Positions 35,179 to 45,236 of a stretch of DNA of 64,000 nucleotides are shown here, one piece after another. Location: the NCBI GenBank assembly GCA_029265815.1, contig JAJUGU010000002.1, positions 62,001 through 126,000 on the forward strand. The letters are read 5' to 3'. This DNA comes from Anaerolineaceae bacterium. Lineage in GTDB: Bacteria; Chloroflexota; Anaerolineae; Anaerolineales; Anaerolineaceae. The number at the start of each line of letters is the position of its first letter. Position 1 is the stretch's first letter. The notes under the pieces were generated by a model. That model worked only from the letters and a program-made list of their open reading frames with translations. It was not told the DNA's origin and searched no databases. The position numbers were made by a program, and so were the translations under genes.

Positions 35179-36099
35179 CTATACTTTCTCGAAAATTTTC
35201 TCACCCAGGATGCCGCTAGGACGGAAAATTAGAAATGCGATCACCGCCAGGAACGAGAAAACGTCCTGATATTGGGAACCGTTTGGAATGTATGCTGCTG
35301 CAAAAACTTCAATAAATCCCAACAATACGCCACCAACAATAGCACCCTTGAAGTCACCCAGTCCTCCAATCACTGCGGCTGAAAACCCTTTGATTCCGAG
35401 ATTACTGCCAAGATTGAATTTGGTAATTCCGTAATAAGAACCATTAAGGATTCCAGCCATGCCAGCCAGAGCTGACCCAATGACGAAAACTGAGATGATC
35501 GTTTGTTCAATATTTATGCCCATCATTTGGGCGACATCGGCATTTTGAGAGACTGCGCGCATGGCGACTCCCATTTTTGTCTTTTGAATGATGAAATTGA
35601 GACTTAAAATGCAAATAATGGTGAGAAAAATAATTGTCAGGCTGTCATAACCGAGAGTAATCCCTGAAAGATTGAGACTTCCAGAGGGCAATAACTTTGG
35701 AAAAACCTGAGGATTGCTGCCATTTGGATAAATAACGCGGATTGCTTCACGTATGACTTGCCCCGCTGCAACGGTAGCCAGCAATAGAATTAAGCGCGGT
35801 GCAGCGAGTAGTGGTTTCACCAGAATTGTGTATATCGCTGCTCCCCACAAGCCAGTCAAGAAAATGAGAAGGATGATCAGGATCAGAATTACCAGACCGG
35901 TGGATGCTGATATCCAACCCAATTTGGTGGCGTAAAGGAAAAGCGGCATCATCAAGAATGTTCCTAAAACGCAGGTGTCGCCATGCGAGAAATTTGCCAG
36001 GTTAATCACCCCTACATACATGGTGAAACCCACAGCCACAAGCGAATATAGGCTGCTGACCAGCAAAGCGGATATGAGAAGCTGTAAAAAAGTATTCAC
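35179..36099 (-). CDS. livH: Branched-chain amino acid ABC permease LivH
   Basis: About 306 aa. LYSLVAVGFTMYVGVINLAN is the LivH N-terminal signature; GIKGFSAAVIGGLGDFKGAI is the conserved coupling region. The frame opens upstream at 36159, but that part overlaps a strong stem-loop. The GTG at 36099 has AGGAAGA about 6 nt upstream and gives the normal family N-terminus, so it was chosen. Confidence 0.92.
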   Translation of the reverse strand: MNTFLQLLISALLVSSLYSLVAVGFTMYVGVINLANFSHGDTCVLGTFLMMPLFLYATKLGWISASTGLVILILIILLIFLTGLWGAAIYTILVKPLLAAPRLILLLATVAAGQVIREAIRVIYPNGSNPQVFPKLLPSGSLNLSGITLGYDSLTIIFLTIICILSLNFIIQKTKMGVAMRAVSQNADVAQMMGINIEQTIISVFVIGSALAGMAGILNGSYYGITKFNLGSNLGIKGFSAAVIGGLGDFKGAIVGGVLLGFIEVFAAAYIPNGSQYQDVFSFLAVIAFLIFRPSGILGEKIFEKV

Positions 36100-36126
36100 G
36101 ATATTCTTCCTACAATGAAAAATGTT

Positions 36127-36160
36127 AGTGAAAGCGCGCAAGTTCATGCGCGCTTTCACT
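36127..36160 (-). promoter_or_regulatory. Intercistronic stem-loop after liv binding-protein gene
   Basis: Perfect 14-bp stem AGTGAAAGCGCGCA and TGCGCGCTTTCACT with a 6-nt loop, between the binding-protein stop and livH. No T-run follows on the transcribed strand, so partial attenuation or mRNA protection is more likely than full termination. Confidence 0.75.
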
Positions 36161-36173
36161 TTCGAATTAGAAC

Positions 36174-37343
36174 TTATTTAGCCCAGGGAAGAGTTCTCTT
36201 GCCACTTGCGTATTCAGAATCTTCGTATTTCACCCATTTCTGATCCTGGTTGACATACATTGTCAAACCACCAACATAGTTCTGGCCATATTCATCCCAT
36301 TCGATTTTACCGATGACACCCTGGTATGAGTGTGAAAGGATGTAATCCACGATCTTTGCGCGATCAGGACCAACTGCTTTCAAGGCTTCGAGAATGATGG
36401 CAGCTGAATCGTAGGCGTATGGGCCGTTCTGTTCAAATGGTTCAGTGTATTTCGCGTTGTAGGCTTCGACGAATGCTTTACCTGCTTCTGAGCTGTTGAC
36501 GTCAAATGTACCCGAGCAGAATGTACCTTCTGCATCTGCGCCAGTAATTTCGCCGAAGGTGTCTGATTGAATTCCTGGAGGACCCATAAAGAGGACGTTA
36601 GTCAAGCCCATTTTCACAGCTTGAATCCTGACCCCTGCTGCTTCGGTTGTAACGCCAGCATAGAAGATACCTTCTGGCTGAAGTTCAGCTACACGGCTCA
36701 ATGCTGCTGAGAAGTCCTGTTGCCCAACGGTGACGCCAATTGCTTCAAGAACTTCACCACCACGTTTCTCAATGGCAGCAGTGAATTCATCGCGAATTTT
36801 TGTGCCATAATCAGTAGTATCGTTGATGATCACCCATTTCAAAATTCCAAATTGCTTGGCATAATCGCCAGCCAGTTCCATGCTCTGTTCAGAGGTTGGG
36901 ATAACACGAACGGGTTCTTTATAATCATTACCGTAGATGATATCGCGGTGGATGGTTCCCCAAAATACCTGAGCCATACCGTATTTGTGGAAAACGTCGA
37001 CGGTTGCCAACCCCACCGGGCTGTTCCAGTGTGTGGCAGCGGCAACCACATCAGGATCGGATGCGATCTTGGTTGCAGCGGCAACACCGGTGGCTGGATC
37101 AGATGCATCATCCTCATAAACCACTACGACGTTATAAGGGTAATCGCCTGCAGCAAGCACTTCATCCACTTTCAATTGGAATGAATTTTTCGCCCCAATA
37201 CCAACTGCCGCTCCGCCGCCTGAAAGCGGGCCAATGAAACCGATCTTGACTGTCTGTTTTTCTGCTGGCTTTGCAGGACCGCAGCCAAACAAACCTACAG
37301 TCATCAGGATTGCCAGTAAAGCATATACTAGCTTCTTGCTCAT
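36174..37343 (-). CDS. Branched-chain amino acid ABC substrate-binding lipoprotein (LivJ/LivK-like)
   Basis: 389 aa. Lipobox GLFGC with Cys21. The mature domain has VKIGFIGPLSGGGAAVGIG, VAAATHWNSPVGLATVDV and GPYAYDSAAIILEAL, the Peripla_BP_6 pattern of Leu/Ile/Val binding proteins. First gene of the liv operon, preceded by a strong AGGAGGAG ribosome site. The true ligand could also be another amino acid or an amide. Confidence 0.9.
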   Translation of the reverse strand: MSKKLVYALLAILMTVGLFGCGPAKPAEKQTVKIGFIGPLSGGGAAVGIGAKNSFQLKVDEVLAAGDYPYNVVVVYEDDASDPATGVAAATKIASDPDVVAAATHWNSPVGLATVDVFHKYGMAQVFWGTIHRDIIYGNDYKEPVRVIPTSEQSMELAGDYAKQFGILKWVIINDTTDYGTKIRDEFTAAIEKRGGEVLEAIGVTVGQQDFSAALSRVAELQPEGIFYAGVTTEAAGVRIQAVKMGLTNVLFMGPPGIQSDTFGEITGADAEGTFCSGTFDVNSSEAGKAFVEAYNAKYTEPFEQNGPYAYDSAAIILEALKAVGPDRAKIVDYILSHSYQGVIGKIEWDEYGQNYVGGLTMYVNQDQKWVKYEDSEYASGKRTLPWAK

Positions 37344-37513
37344 TTCTCCTCCTCATATATTTTTTGGTACAAAAATGGTGAATAACAAAGATCGATCTAC
37401 AGCTAAGATGACTATAGACAATAGCTGAAATAATAAAAATCAGATTATCGCGTAACCGTTTGTAGGGGGAATCTTCTTATAGATGTCAGGAAAATCTTAC
37501 AAAAAAGGTCGAA

Positions 37514-38152
37514 TTATTTTTGTTTGAGACCGTTCTCGATCACATAGCACACTAATTCGGCTGTGCTAGAAATCTTAAGTTTTTCGAAAATTCGCGAACG
37601 ATAGGTGCTGACAGTCTTTGGGCTAATGAACATTGCAACAGCAATATCTGAAATTTTCTTTCCACTGGCAAGTTCAAGCATCACCTGAAATTCTCGATCT
37701 GAAAGGGTTTCGTGAAGCTTTTTTTCATGAGGAGTAGTCAGGTCTTCGACCAGAATCTGAGCAAGAGTAGATGTTACGAATTTTTGACCAGAAATGAGTT
37801 TTTCAATGGCGAGTACCAGTTCGGTGGGGGCACTGTCTTTGGTGAGATAACCGTATGCTCCATTTTTCATAGCACGCCGGGCATATTGTTCTTCAGGGTA
37901 CATGCTTAAAAAAAGCACCTTGGAGGCTGGTTTTATGGCTTTAATCTGGTTAAGAATTTCCAGACCATTTCCATCGGGAAAGGATATGTCGAGGATTAAT
38001 ATGTCGAAGTTTTTGCTAGCGATTTCGCGCAGCGCGTTTGTAGCAGAATCTGCTTCAGAAACTTCGATGGGGTATGGCAACTCTGAGAGGATGTCTCTCA
38101 CTCCGCGCCTAACTATTGCATGATCATCTGCGATTAATAGTTTTATCATCAC
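37514..38152 (-). CDS. NarL/LuxR-type response regulator
   Basis: 212 aa. Receiver domain (2-120): acidic pair ADDH at 8-11, phospho-acceptor Asp55 in LILDISFPDG, Lys in YLTKDSAP. C-terminal LuxR helix-turn-helix: LSDREFQVMLELASGKKISD and ISPKTVSTYRSRIFEKL. It overlaps the sensor kinase gene by 4 bp and lies 170 bp upstream of the liv operon on the same strand. The liv genes are therefore its likely target. Confidence 0.92.
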   Translation of the reverse strand: MMIKLLIADDHAIVRRGVRDILSELPYPIEVSEADSATNALREIASKNFDILILDISFPDGNGLEILNQIKAIKPASKVLFLSMYPEEQYARRAMKNGAYGYLTKDSAPTELVLAIEKLISGQKFVTSTLAQILVEDLTTPHEKKLHETLSDREFQVMLELASGKKISDIAVAMFISPKTVSTYRSRIFEKLKISSTAELVCYVIENGLKQK

Positions 38153-40176
38153 AACCCTTCAGACCCAGCTGATACGAGTAATGGAAATTTTGAAACAATT
38201 GTGGTTCCCTTATTCTTATTTCCAGTAATATCGATACTACCCCCAGTTTGCCTAGCTCGTTCTTGCATTCCAAGTAAACCTAATGAGCGGCTGTCATTAA
38301 TTTCTTTGGAAGTGATTCCTCTACCGTTATCTCTAACTTCCATGGTCAATAAATTACCTTCGATCTTCATAGAGATATCGACCTTGGTTGCCTGCGAATG
38401 GCGGGCGATATTGGTCAGACATTCCTGAAAGATACGAAAGATCGTTGTTTTTAGAGAAGTTTCTAGAATTGGTTCATCTTTAGGAAAAAGCGACTGACAC
38501 TCAATGCCTGACCGGTGCATAAATTCACCCATATACCATTCCATTGCAGGTATTAACCCCAGGTCATCAAGCAAACCAGGTCTCAATTCAGAAGAAAGCC
38601 GGCGACTGATCTTTATTGCCTCATCCACATAAGAATTCATTGTTTTAAATCGATCTTGAAGTTTTGTCTCTTCCTGGCAATTCTTGTTACACCATGCGAG
38701 ATCCATCTTCAAGCCAGTAAGTAATTGACCAAACTCATCATGAATTTCACGTGCCAGGTGGGCGCGATCATTTTCAATAGCCGTTTGAAGGTGATTTGTG
38801 AGAGCGCGTAATTTCTCTTCGTTTTCAATTAGAGCTGCCTGAGCTTTAAGCATGAGCGAGACATCGCGCCAAAGACAATAAGCCTGATCCAATGTCCCTG
38901 ATTCTGTTTTGCCTATTCTGCCGTCAAAAGCGATGTCAAAAACCTCTCCATTTTTACGTTTCATTCGATAATGCAACTCGTGAATTTCCCCCGCCTTAAG
39001 AAAGAGTTCGTAATCTTCAACGAAGCGTTTCTTGTCTTCTTCACAAAGATAATCCCCAAACCACGTTCCGATGACTTGATCTTTCGAATACCCTAAAGTT
39101 TCCAGCCACGCATCATTAACATCATTGAGATAACCTTTTTCATTGAGTGATTGATAAGGAAGGGGGGATTGCTGGAAAAGGATTCGGTAATACTCTGTAT
39201 GCTTGCGTAACTCTTCATGTAGCCTGACACGTTCTGTTATGTCTGTATAAAGCGCAATTGCGCCAAGATAATTGTTTTTATCGTCAAAAATAGGATTTGC
39301 TGCGACATTAACCCAGATTTCGGAACCATACTTGGTGATCAGTTTTAGTTCATAGTTCTCAATGATGCCTTTTCTTCGGTTGGCAATCTTTTCCGCGATG
39401 ATCTGTTTTCCTTTTTCATTCAACATATCGCCGTAAGGACGTTCGATCAATTCCTGGAGGGAATAACCGGTCATTTCAGAAAATTTTCGGTTTACAAAAA
39501 AGAAATCTCCTTTTTCATCGAAGGTACAAATTCCCTCTTCAGCAGTCTCTACGATACTGCGGTATTTTGCTTCACTTTTTTCAAGCTCGGCGCGTAGCTT
39601 TTTTCGGATCAATTGACTGGAGAACAATAAACCCAATGCCACGGTAACAATTGGGTAAATGATCATCACAGAAGGGATGACATGTTTGAACACCAGGCGG
39701 AAAACGTCTGGTGGAAGCGCCATCGAATCAAGGAACATCACGACATGGACAATAATTCCAAAAATGTACAACTCGAGCCAATTGCTTTCTTGATCCTGTT
39801 TCTTTCGGAGGTATCGCCATCCAACACCGATCGCAGTTGAAGTAAAGATGACCAGAACGCCCATGGTAGCACCGGCACCTCCCTGCCAGATGCGGAATGC
39901 GCCTGTGATTATGGCTGCAATGGACGCTGGAATAAGCCCAAAAAATAATCCTGAAATACTTAATAAAATTGAGCGAGTATCAAAAACGACACCTGGTGAA
40001 AAAGGAATGGTTGAGAGCATTACAGCAATTCCTAATCCGCTGATTGCCAATCCTGATATGATCTTTTCCCAAATCGATTTCAGGCTAGAATTTAATGTTA
40101 CCAACCCATATACTGCCCAGAGAGCTAAAAGCAAGGCAGCGTTATTGATCAGTCCTACGAAAATGCTCTCTTGCAT
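38149..40176 (-). CDS. Membrane sensor histidine kinase (NarX/DegS type) with two PAS domains
   Basis: 675 aa. Residues about 5-190 hold five or six hydrophobic segments, similar to the LytS-type 5TM receptor domain (GLFFGLIPASIAAIITGAFR). Two PAS/PAC units follow: PAS1 about 200-315 (GICTFDEKGDFFFVNRKFSE) and PAS2 about 330-445. HisKA_3 contains phospho-His479 in LAREIHDEFGQLL. HATPase_c has VRDNGRGI and LGLLGMQERARQTGG. It senses an unknown signal, perhaps through the membrane domain, and phosphorylates the regulator encoded next. Confidence 0.92.
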   Translation of the reverse strand: MQESIFVGLINNAALLLALWAVYGLVTLNSSLKSIWEKIISGLAISGLGIAVMLSTIPFSPGVVFDTRSILLSISGLFFGLIPASIAAIITGAFRIWQGGAGATMGVLVIFTSTAIGVGWRYLRKKQDQESNWLELYIFGIIVHVVMFLDSMALPPDVFRLVFKHVIPSVMIIYPIVTVALGLLFSSQLIRKKLRAELEKSEAKYRSIVETAEEGICTFDEKGDFFFVNRKFSEMTGYSLQELIERPYGDMLNEKGKQIIAEKIANRRKGIIENYELKLITKYGSEIWVNVAANPIFDDKNNYLGAIALYTDITERVRLHEELRKHTEYYRILFQQSPLPYQSLNEKGYLNDVNDAWLETLGYSKDQVIGTWFGDYLCEEDKKRFVEDYELFLKAGEIHELHYRMKRKNGEVFDIAFDGRIGKTESGTLDQAYCLWRDVSLMLKAQAALIENEEKLRALTNHLQTAIENDRAHLAREIHDEFGQLLTGLKMDLAWCNKNCQEETKLQDRFKTMNSYVDEAIKISRRLSSELRPGLLDDLGLIPAMEWYMGEFMHRSGIECQSLFPKDEPILETSLKTTIFRIFQECLTNIARHSQATKVDISMKIEGNLLTMEVRDNGRGITSKEINDSRSLGLLGMQERARQTGGSIDITGNKNKGTTIVSKFPLLVSAGSEGL

Positions 40177-40508
40177 GGTTATAACCCCGGATCAAGGAAA
40201 ATGGATAGAAAAGTAATTGTTGAGAAAAAATTTTTTTTATTCACCTGCAGTAATTATAAACTGTAGTGGAATAAAAAAAATCCCCTAAGGTTTATGAACC
40301 TTTTATAAAAGTGTTCAAGATCGCATCCATTTCCTATTAAAGATTCAAAAAAATGTTAGATGAGATATGTCATATGATCATTGGCCGGGCTGTTTTTAAA
40401 ACCATACGACTACAAAAAAATGCTTTGTGAATTTTCTAGTACTTCAGTGGATGCGAAATAATTCACGCCCACATTTGTTATCTTTAGAAATGTGAATGTT
40501 TTCAAATT
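40177..40508. other. Intergenic region
   Basis: AT-rich spacer upstream of the sensor kinase. On the minus strand a TATAAT hexamer sits near 40250, which may be a -10 box. A small inverted repeat AAGGTT-TATG-AACCTT spans 40287-40302. No gene seen. Confidence 0.35.
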
Positions 40509-40538
40509 AGAAGCATGATCATCATTGATCATGCTTCT
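40509..40538 (-). terminator. Probable terminator of the sulfotransferase gene
   Basis: Perfect 13-bp stem AGAAGCATGATCA and TGATCATGCTTCT with a 4-nt loop, 16 bp beyond the sulfotransferase stop. The T-run on the minus strand is weak, so termination may be partial. Confidence 0.6.
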
Positions 40539-40554
40539 CAATTTAATTTATTTA

Positions 40555-41553
40555 TTAGTCGATATTAGAGGTTTTCTTTGGAAAATATGATAACAGTTTG
40601 CGTTTTATTCTGAATGCAAGCGATCGGATACTTTTATACCTGGTTGCTGGCATTACATGCCATCGGGCCTGTTCTCGGGCTTTAATTAGCATTCTACTGC
40701 GCAAATAATACAATCCTTCGATATCACCCTCATTGATTGCCTTTTGTATCTCTTCATTTTTTAACCAATCGGTTTCTTCAGTGAATCGAATTACCCAATT
40801 ATTTGATTGCTTGTTTGCCTGACGTTGTGATTTTGGAGAAGGAACTTGCTCTTGCTTTATTCCAATGAAATTAAAAATTTCTTTAATTCTTTCTTCATAA
40901 TTTGAAACGATATCTTCATAAAATAGTGATAGGTGAGGAATATTGTATTTAGTTAAAAATTGACTCCAAAACACATCCCCGCTTAACGAAAGGTCGAAAC
41001 AGCATTCGATATGTTCTCGATCATACAACGCAGGCAATAAATATTTCTTATACTCCTGGTCTTCATCTTCTTTTTCGATCCAGATTCCATTTTGCAGTGC
41101 TTTTGCCAATGAAACCGCCTGTTTTACTTTATCTTTGCGTTGAATATGAATGTACCTGGCGTTTGGAAAAAATACTTCTGTTGTTTCAAAATCATTTAAA
41201 CCCTTGAAATCTTCTCCTAATAGTTGACGGGCGACCTTCAAGAATTCTTGGAATAGCGATATCGATAATTTCATTCCTAGAATCCCGTTCACTGTTTGGT
41301 ATTCAATAACTTTCGCCATGAATTGATAGGGATCGGAATAATCAATATTCCAATTCATTCTTTTACGATAATTTGCGTGAGGTGAAAATGCTTCAATAGG
41401 CTTTCCGATACCAGCTTTTTCTAAAATACCACATAGCATGTTACTGCCGCTGCGAGGAGTAAAAAGAATGAAGTAATTTTGATCAGTGATGCCAATTTTT
41501 GGATATCTATTTAGAATAAATTCACGAGCGAGGTTTATTGCTTCTGTGTTCAT
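40555..41553 (-). CDS. Stf0-like sulfotransferase
   Basis: 332 aa. N-terminal YFILFTPRSGSNMLCGILEK (about 26-45) is the PAPS 5'-phosphosulfate loop in the Stf0 family form. Further on, ARYIHIQRKDKVKQAVSLAKA (21 aa; core RKDKVKQAVSLAKA) corresponds to the 3'-phosphate-binding segment. The closest described relatives make trehalose 2-sulfate in mycobacteria. It would transfer sulfate from PAPS to a glycan or lipid-linked acceptor. It is divergent from cysC-cysD-cysN, which make PAPS, so the two units are probably one sulfation system. Ribosome site AAGGAGA. Confidence 0.82.
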   Translation of the reverse strand: MNTEAINLAREFILNRYPKIGITDQNYFILFTPRSGSNMLCGILEKAGIGKPIEAFSPHANYRKRMNWNIDYSDPYQFMAKVIEYQTVNGILGMKLSISLFQEFLKVARQLLGEDFKGLNDFETTEVFFPNARYIHIQRKDKVKQAVSLAKALQNGIWIEKEDEDQEYKKYLLPALYDREHIECCFDLSLSGDVFWSQFLTKYNIPHLSLFYEDIVSNYEERIKEIFNFIGIKQEQVPSPKSQRQANKQSNNWVIRFTEETDWLKNEEIQKAINEGDIEGLYYLRSRMLIKAREQARWHVMPATRYKSIRSLAFRIKRKLLSYFPKKTSNID

Positions 41554-41772
41554 CCTCGATATTCTCCTTAATGATGATTTTAATTAAATTTCAATGATTC
41601 CAGATCCATGCATTTTAAGTTTATATCAATTTTTGATAAAACCTTATAAATTGATTAAGATCTCCATAAATCATCCATAAAATATCGATATAATTCCATG
41701 TGCTGTCAAGGAATTGCTTCTTGATATAATGTATTATTTATAGCGTGATACTTGTAAAAAATCGAAGGGCAT

Positions 41773-42375
41773 ATGCCATCATCTGAGATTTACCCTCATC
41801 TGTCTAAAGTTGATCGGTCTATGAGAAGTGGAGTTAAGAATCATCTGCCTGTAGTTCTCTGGCTCACAGGATTATCAGGCAGTGGAAAGAGCACCATAGC
41901 CAATCAGTTAGAGTATGAGTTAGTGACGAAATACAATGCGCATACATACTTGCTGGATGGCGATAATATACGAACCGGTTTGAATTCTGACTTGGGATTT
42001 TCAGATGAGGATCGACAGGAAAATATCAGACGGATTGGCGAAGTAGCTAAATTAATGTTTGATGCCGGTCTAATTGTTATTACAGCCTTTATCAGTCCAT
42101 TCAGTACTGATAGATTGTTTGTTCGTAAACTTCTCCCCCCTGGATGTTTTTGGGAAGTATTTATTTCTTGCCCGATTGAGATCTGTCAACAGCGAGATCC
42201 AAAGGGACTTTATAAAAAAGCTCTAACTGGAAATTTGATGCAATTTACCGGTATCAGTTCTCCTTATGAAGCACCTCAATATCCCGAATTGACCATCCAG
42301 AGTAATATTCTCTCCTTGGATGAGAGCGTCTCTACAATTATCGCGGAATTAAAATCAAAAAAAATAATACATTGA
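41773..42375 (+). CDS. cysC: Adenylylsulfate (APS) kinase
   Basis: 200 aa. Complete set of motifs: P-loop GLSGSGKST (about 34-42), LDGDNIRTGLNSDLGF (about 60-75), EDRQENIRRIGEVAKL and FISPFSTDR, then KGLYKKALTGNL. It phosphorylates APS to PAPS, the sulfate donor. First of three co-directional genes. No PAPS reductase or sulfite reductase is seen, which points to sulfation rather than cysteine synthesis. Confidence 0.93.
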   Translation: MPSSEIYPHLSKVDRSMRSGVKNHLPVVLWLTGLSGSGKSTIANQLEYELVTKYNAHTYLLDGDNIRTGLNSDLGFSDEDRQENIRRIGEVAKLMFDAGLIVITAFISPFSTDRLFVRKLLPPGCFWEVFISCPIEICQQRDPKGLYKKALTGNLMQFTGISSPYEAPQYPELTIQSNILSLDESVSTIIAELKSKKIIH

Positions 42376-42390
42376 AATTTAAGGATTTAT

Positions 42391-43272
42391 ATGACACATT
42401 TAGAAGAATTGGAAAACCGAAGCGTTTATATCTTGAGAGAGGCTTATGCAAATTTCAAGAATCTTGGAATGCTTTGGTCAATGGGTAAAGATAGCACGGT
42501 TCTTCTATGGTTAGCAAGAAAAGCTTTCTTTGGCCATGTCCCTTTCCCTTTGATCCACATTGACACACACTATAAAATCCCTGAAATGATAACCTACAGG
42601 GATAAATTGGTTAAAGAAATGAAATTGACCATGGTAATTGGCGAAAACGGAGACGCTATTGCTGAAAAGAGGACTTTCCCGGATGGCGAAGTAGACCGAT
42701 TAACTTGCTGCAAGTTGCTAAAGACAGACGCTCTCACCCGAACACTCAATGGAGAAGGCAAACGTTATCGTTACAATCATGAAACAGAGAAATACGAACT
42801 TGAGATAAATCCAGAACCATTTACTGGTGTGATTGTCGGTGCTAGGGCTGACGAGGAAGGGTCACGATCAAAGGAAAGGTATTTTTCACCCCGCGATAAG
42901 CAAAACGAATGGGATATTGCTGACCAGCCTCCTGAATTTTGGAACCAGTTTAAAACTGAATTTGCACCCGGCACGAATATCCGTATTCACCCACTTCTCG
43001 ATTGGACTGAATTGAATATTTGGGAATATATTCTCGCAGAGCATATTCCAACAGTCTCACTTTACTATAATCAAGGTGATGGAAAAAGATATCGATCATT
43101 GGGATGTTACCCATGTACTTTCCCTGTTGAATCGAACGCAAGCTCAGTAGAGGAAATCATTGAAGAGCTCAGGGTTGGAAAATTTGCAAATATTGCAGAA
43201 CGATCAGGACGGGCTCAGGATAAGGATGATGGCGGTGGGCTTGAAACATTAAGACGAGAAGGGTATATGTAA
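42391..43272 (+). CDS. cysD: Sulfate adenylyltransferase small subunit
   Basis: 293 aa, PP-loop ATP pyrophosphatase family. [19 protein letters not shown] carries the PP-loop (SxGKDS), and [30 protein letters not shown] and [12 protein letters not shown] are the CysD signatures. With CysN it makes APS from ATP and sulfate. It lies between cysC and cysN, one base from the latter. Confidence 0.93.
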   Translation: MTHLEELENRSVYILREAYANFKNLGMLWSMGKDSTVLLWLARKAFFGHVPFPLIHIDTHYKIPEMITYRDKLVKEMKLTMVIGENGDAIAEKRTFPDGEVDRLTCCKLLKTDALTRTLNGEGKRYRYNHETEKYELEINPEPFTGVIVGARADEEGSRSKERYFSPRDKQNEWDIADQPPEFWNQFKTEFAPGTNIRIHPLLDWTELNIWEYILAEHIPTVSLYYNQGDGKRYRSLGCYPCTFPVESNASSVEEIIEELRVGKFANIAERSGRAQDKDDGGGLETLRREGYM

Positions 43273-43273
43273 A

Positions 43274-45091
43274 ATGCAGACGAATATTGACGAATTGAAC
43301 AAAGATCAAATGAATGTAGTATTCGTCGGGCACGTAGATCACGGCAAAAGTACAATCGTCGGTCGATTGCTTGCTGATACAAATTCACTGCCAAAAGGAA
43401 AACTGGAGCAGATTCGGGAAAAATGTAAAAGAAACGGCAAACCTTTTGAGTACGCTTTCCTTATTGACGCATTAAAGGATGAACAAGCCCAGGCGATCAC
43501 CATTGATGCGGCCAGGGTATTTTTTCAATCTCAACTTCGCAATTACATCATTATTGATGCGCCTGGTCATATTGAATTCATCAAGAATATGGTCACCGGT
43601 GCTTCACATGCAGAAGCTGCAATATTGGTGATTGATGCAAAAGAGGGCATTCAAGAAAATTCCCGCAGGCATGGATACTTGCTCTGGATGCTTGGTATAA
43701 AAAAGATTATCGTTGCCATCAACAAAATGGATTTAGTCAATTATCGCGAGGATATATTCCGTGCAACTGTTCAGGAATATCAAGAATATCTTTCAGGGAT
43801 TGGTGTTGAGGTTAAAGAATATATTCCTGTTAGTGGCCACACAGGTGATAACATCACTTCTCCAAGTAAAAATATGCTCTGGTATAAAGGTCCGACCGTT
43901 TTAGAAGGTTTAGATTCATTTGAAAAAGAAAAACCGATGTCTGACCTACCATTGCGTTTTCCCGTACAGGATGTGTACAAATTTTCAGATTATGGAGATG
44001 ATCGGCGGATTATCGCTGGAACAATCACAAGTGGGAAATTAAAGATTGGAGATGAACTCGTTTTCTTTCCCTCCGGTAAAAGGACAAAGATCAAGTCTAT
44101 TGAATCATTCAATACTCCAAAGATAACATCCCGCGAGTCTGATCAAGCAACCGGCATTACGATGGTTGAACAAATTTATGTAAAGCGGGGTCAAATCGCT
44201 ACTCGTTCAGGTGAAAAAGCTCCTTTCATTAGTTCACGGTTGAAAGCAAGTATTATCTGGCTTGGAAAAGACCCATTGAAAACTGAGAAAGAATACTGGT
44301 TCAAACTAGGAACAAGCCGTGAGAAAGCAACTGTCGAAACGATTCACAATATCATCGATGCTTCTTCTTATGCCAGCCAGACAACCAAAACTGAGGTCAT
44401 GCATCATGACGTCGCAGAGGTGACATTCAAACTGGCTCATCCGATAGCTTTCGATACCTCAGATAAATTTCCTATAACCAGCAGATTTGTGCTTGTTGAT
44501 GAATATGAGATCAAAGGCGGCGGAATTGTGCTGCAATCTCTACCAGATGAAGACGCTCAAATTCGGGAAGACGTTTTTGTACGGGAAGAAAAATGGATTC
44601 AGAGTCAGGTAACGATGACGGATCGCGCAGAGAGATACAATCAACGCTCTTCACTCATCATCATAACTGGTTCAAAAGGAGCCGGAAGGAAGACTCTGGC
44701 AAGAAAATTAGAAAGCCAGTTATTTAATTCTGGAAAATTGGTCTATTATTTAGGGATTGGATCATTATTGTATGGTGTGAATGCTGATCTTAAAAGGCAT
44801 TCTGCTCCTGGTGGTTGGCGTGAACATATACGTCGTTTTGCTGAAGTCTCTCACTTATTTATTGACGCTGGCATTATTTTGATCGTTACTGCCATTGAAT
44901 TAACGCAGGAGGATGTGGATATTCTCAAAACAATCATCGACGAAGATAAAATTCATATCGTCTGGGTAGGCGAAAAGGTAACTACTGATATTAACTTTGA
45001 TATTCACCTTGAAGACCGCGGAAAGATCAATGAAGGTGTTGTCATGATGAAACGTTTGCTTGAGGAACGTGGAGTCATTTTTAAGCCATAA
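43274..45091 (+). CDS. cysN: Sulfate adenylyltransferase large subunit with degenerate APS kinase domain
   Basis: 605 aa. Residues 1-450 form the GTPase part: GHVDHGKST (G1), DAPGHIEF (G3), NKMD (G4), then the beta-barrel domains. GTP hydrolysis drives APS synthesis with CysD. Residues about 455-605 match the CysC domain of CysNC fusions in outline, with [20 protein letters not shown]. However, the P-loop reads GSKGAGRKT at 466-474 (Lys to Arg shift), the DGDN motif reads GIGSL, and the FISP segment is lost. This part is therefore probably inactive as a kinase; a complete CysC is made by the first gene of the operon. It may be kept as a structural or regulatory domain. Confidence 0.9.
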   Translation: MQTNIDELNKDQMNVVFVGHVDHGKSTIVGRLLADTNSLPKGKLEQIREKCKRNGKPFEYAFLIDALKDEQAQAITIDAARVFFQSQLRNYIIIDAPGHIEFIKNMVTGASHAEAAILVIDAKEGIQENSRRHGYLLWMLGIKKIIVAINKMDLVNYREDIFRATVQEYQEYLSGIGVEVKEYIPVSGHTGDNITSPSKNMLWYKGPTVLEGLDSFEKEKPMSDLPLRFPVQDVYKFSDYGDDRRIIAGTITSGKLKIGDELVFFPSGKRTKIKSIESFNTPKITSRESDQATGITMVEQIYVKRGQIATRSGEKAPFISSRLKASIIWLGKDPLKTEKEYWFKLGTSREKATVETIHNIIDASSYASQTTKTEVMHHDVAEVTFKLAHPIAFDTSDKFPITSRFVLVDEYEIKGGGIVLQSLPDEDAQIREDVFVREEKWIQSQVTMTDRAERYNQRSSLIIITGSKGAGRKTLARKLESQLFNSGKLVYYLGIGSLLYGVNADLKRHSAPGGWREHIRRFAEVSHLFIDAGIILIVTAIELTQEDVDILKTIIDEDKIHIVWVGEKVTTDINFDIHLEDRGKINEGVVMMKRLLEERGVIFKP

Positions 45092-45104
45092 ACCATGTTT
45101 TTGT

Positions 45105-45145
45105 AAAAAGGAGAGGTCGGAAAATTTCAACCTCTCCTTTTTTTT
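45105..45145 (+). terminator. Rho-independent terminator after cysN
   Basis: 13-bp stem AAAAAGGAGAGGT and ACCTCTCCTTTTT with a 12-nt loop, followed by further T. Ends the cysC-cysD-cysN operon 14 bp after its stop. Confidence 0.9.
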
Positions 45146-45163
45146 AGTAACCTTTCTATGTTT

Positions 45164-45192
45164 TTGACAAAACCAATACTTTGTTGTATAGT
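45164..45192 (+). promoter_or_regulatory. Sigma-70-type promoter of the Rrf2 gene
   Basis: TTGACA at 45164-45169 and TATAGT at 45187-45192 with exactly 17 bp between, an almost perfect consensus. A start near 45200 would give a leader of about 37 nt. A loose inverted ATAG...CTAT pair lies over and after the -10 box and could be a self-regulatory site. Confidence 0.85.
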
Positions 45193-45236
45193 ATTCCCAT
45201 AAAGTCTATTGATTTAGCATGGTATGAAATAAAAAT

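Noticed and set aside
36720-37184. 154-codon plus-strand frame opposite the liv binding-protein gene
   Set aside because: Antisense shadow; the opposite strand has a complete lipoprotein with conserved motifs.
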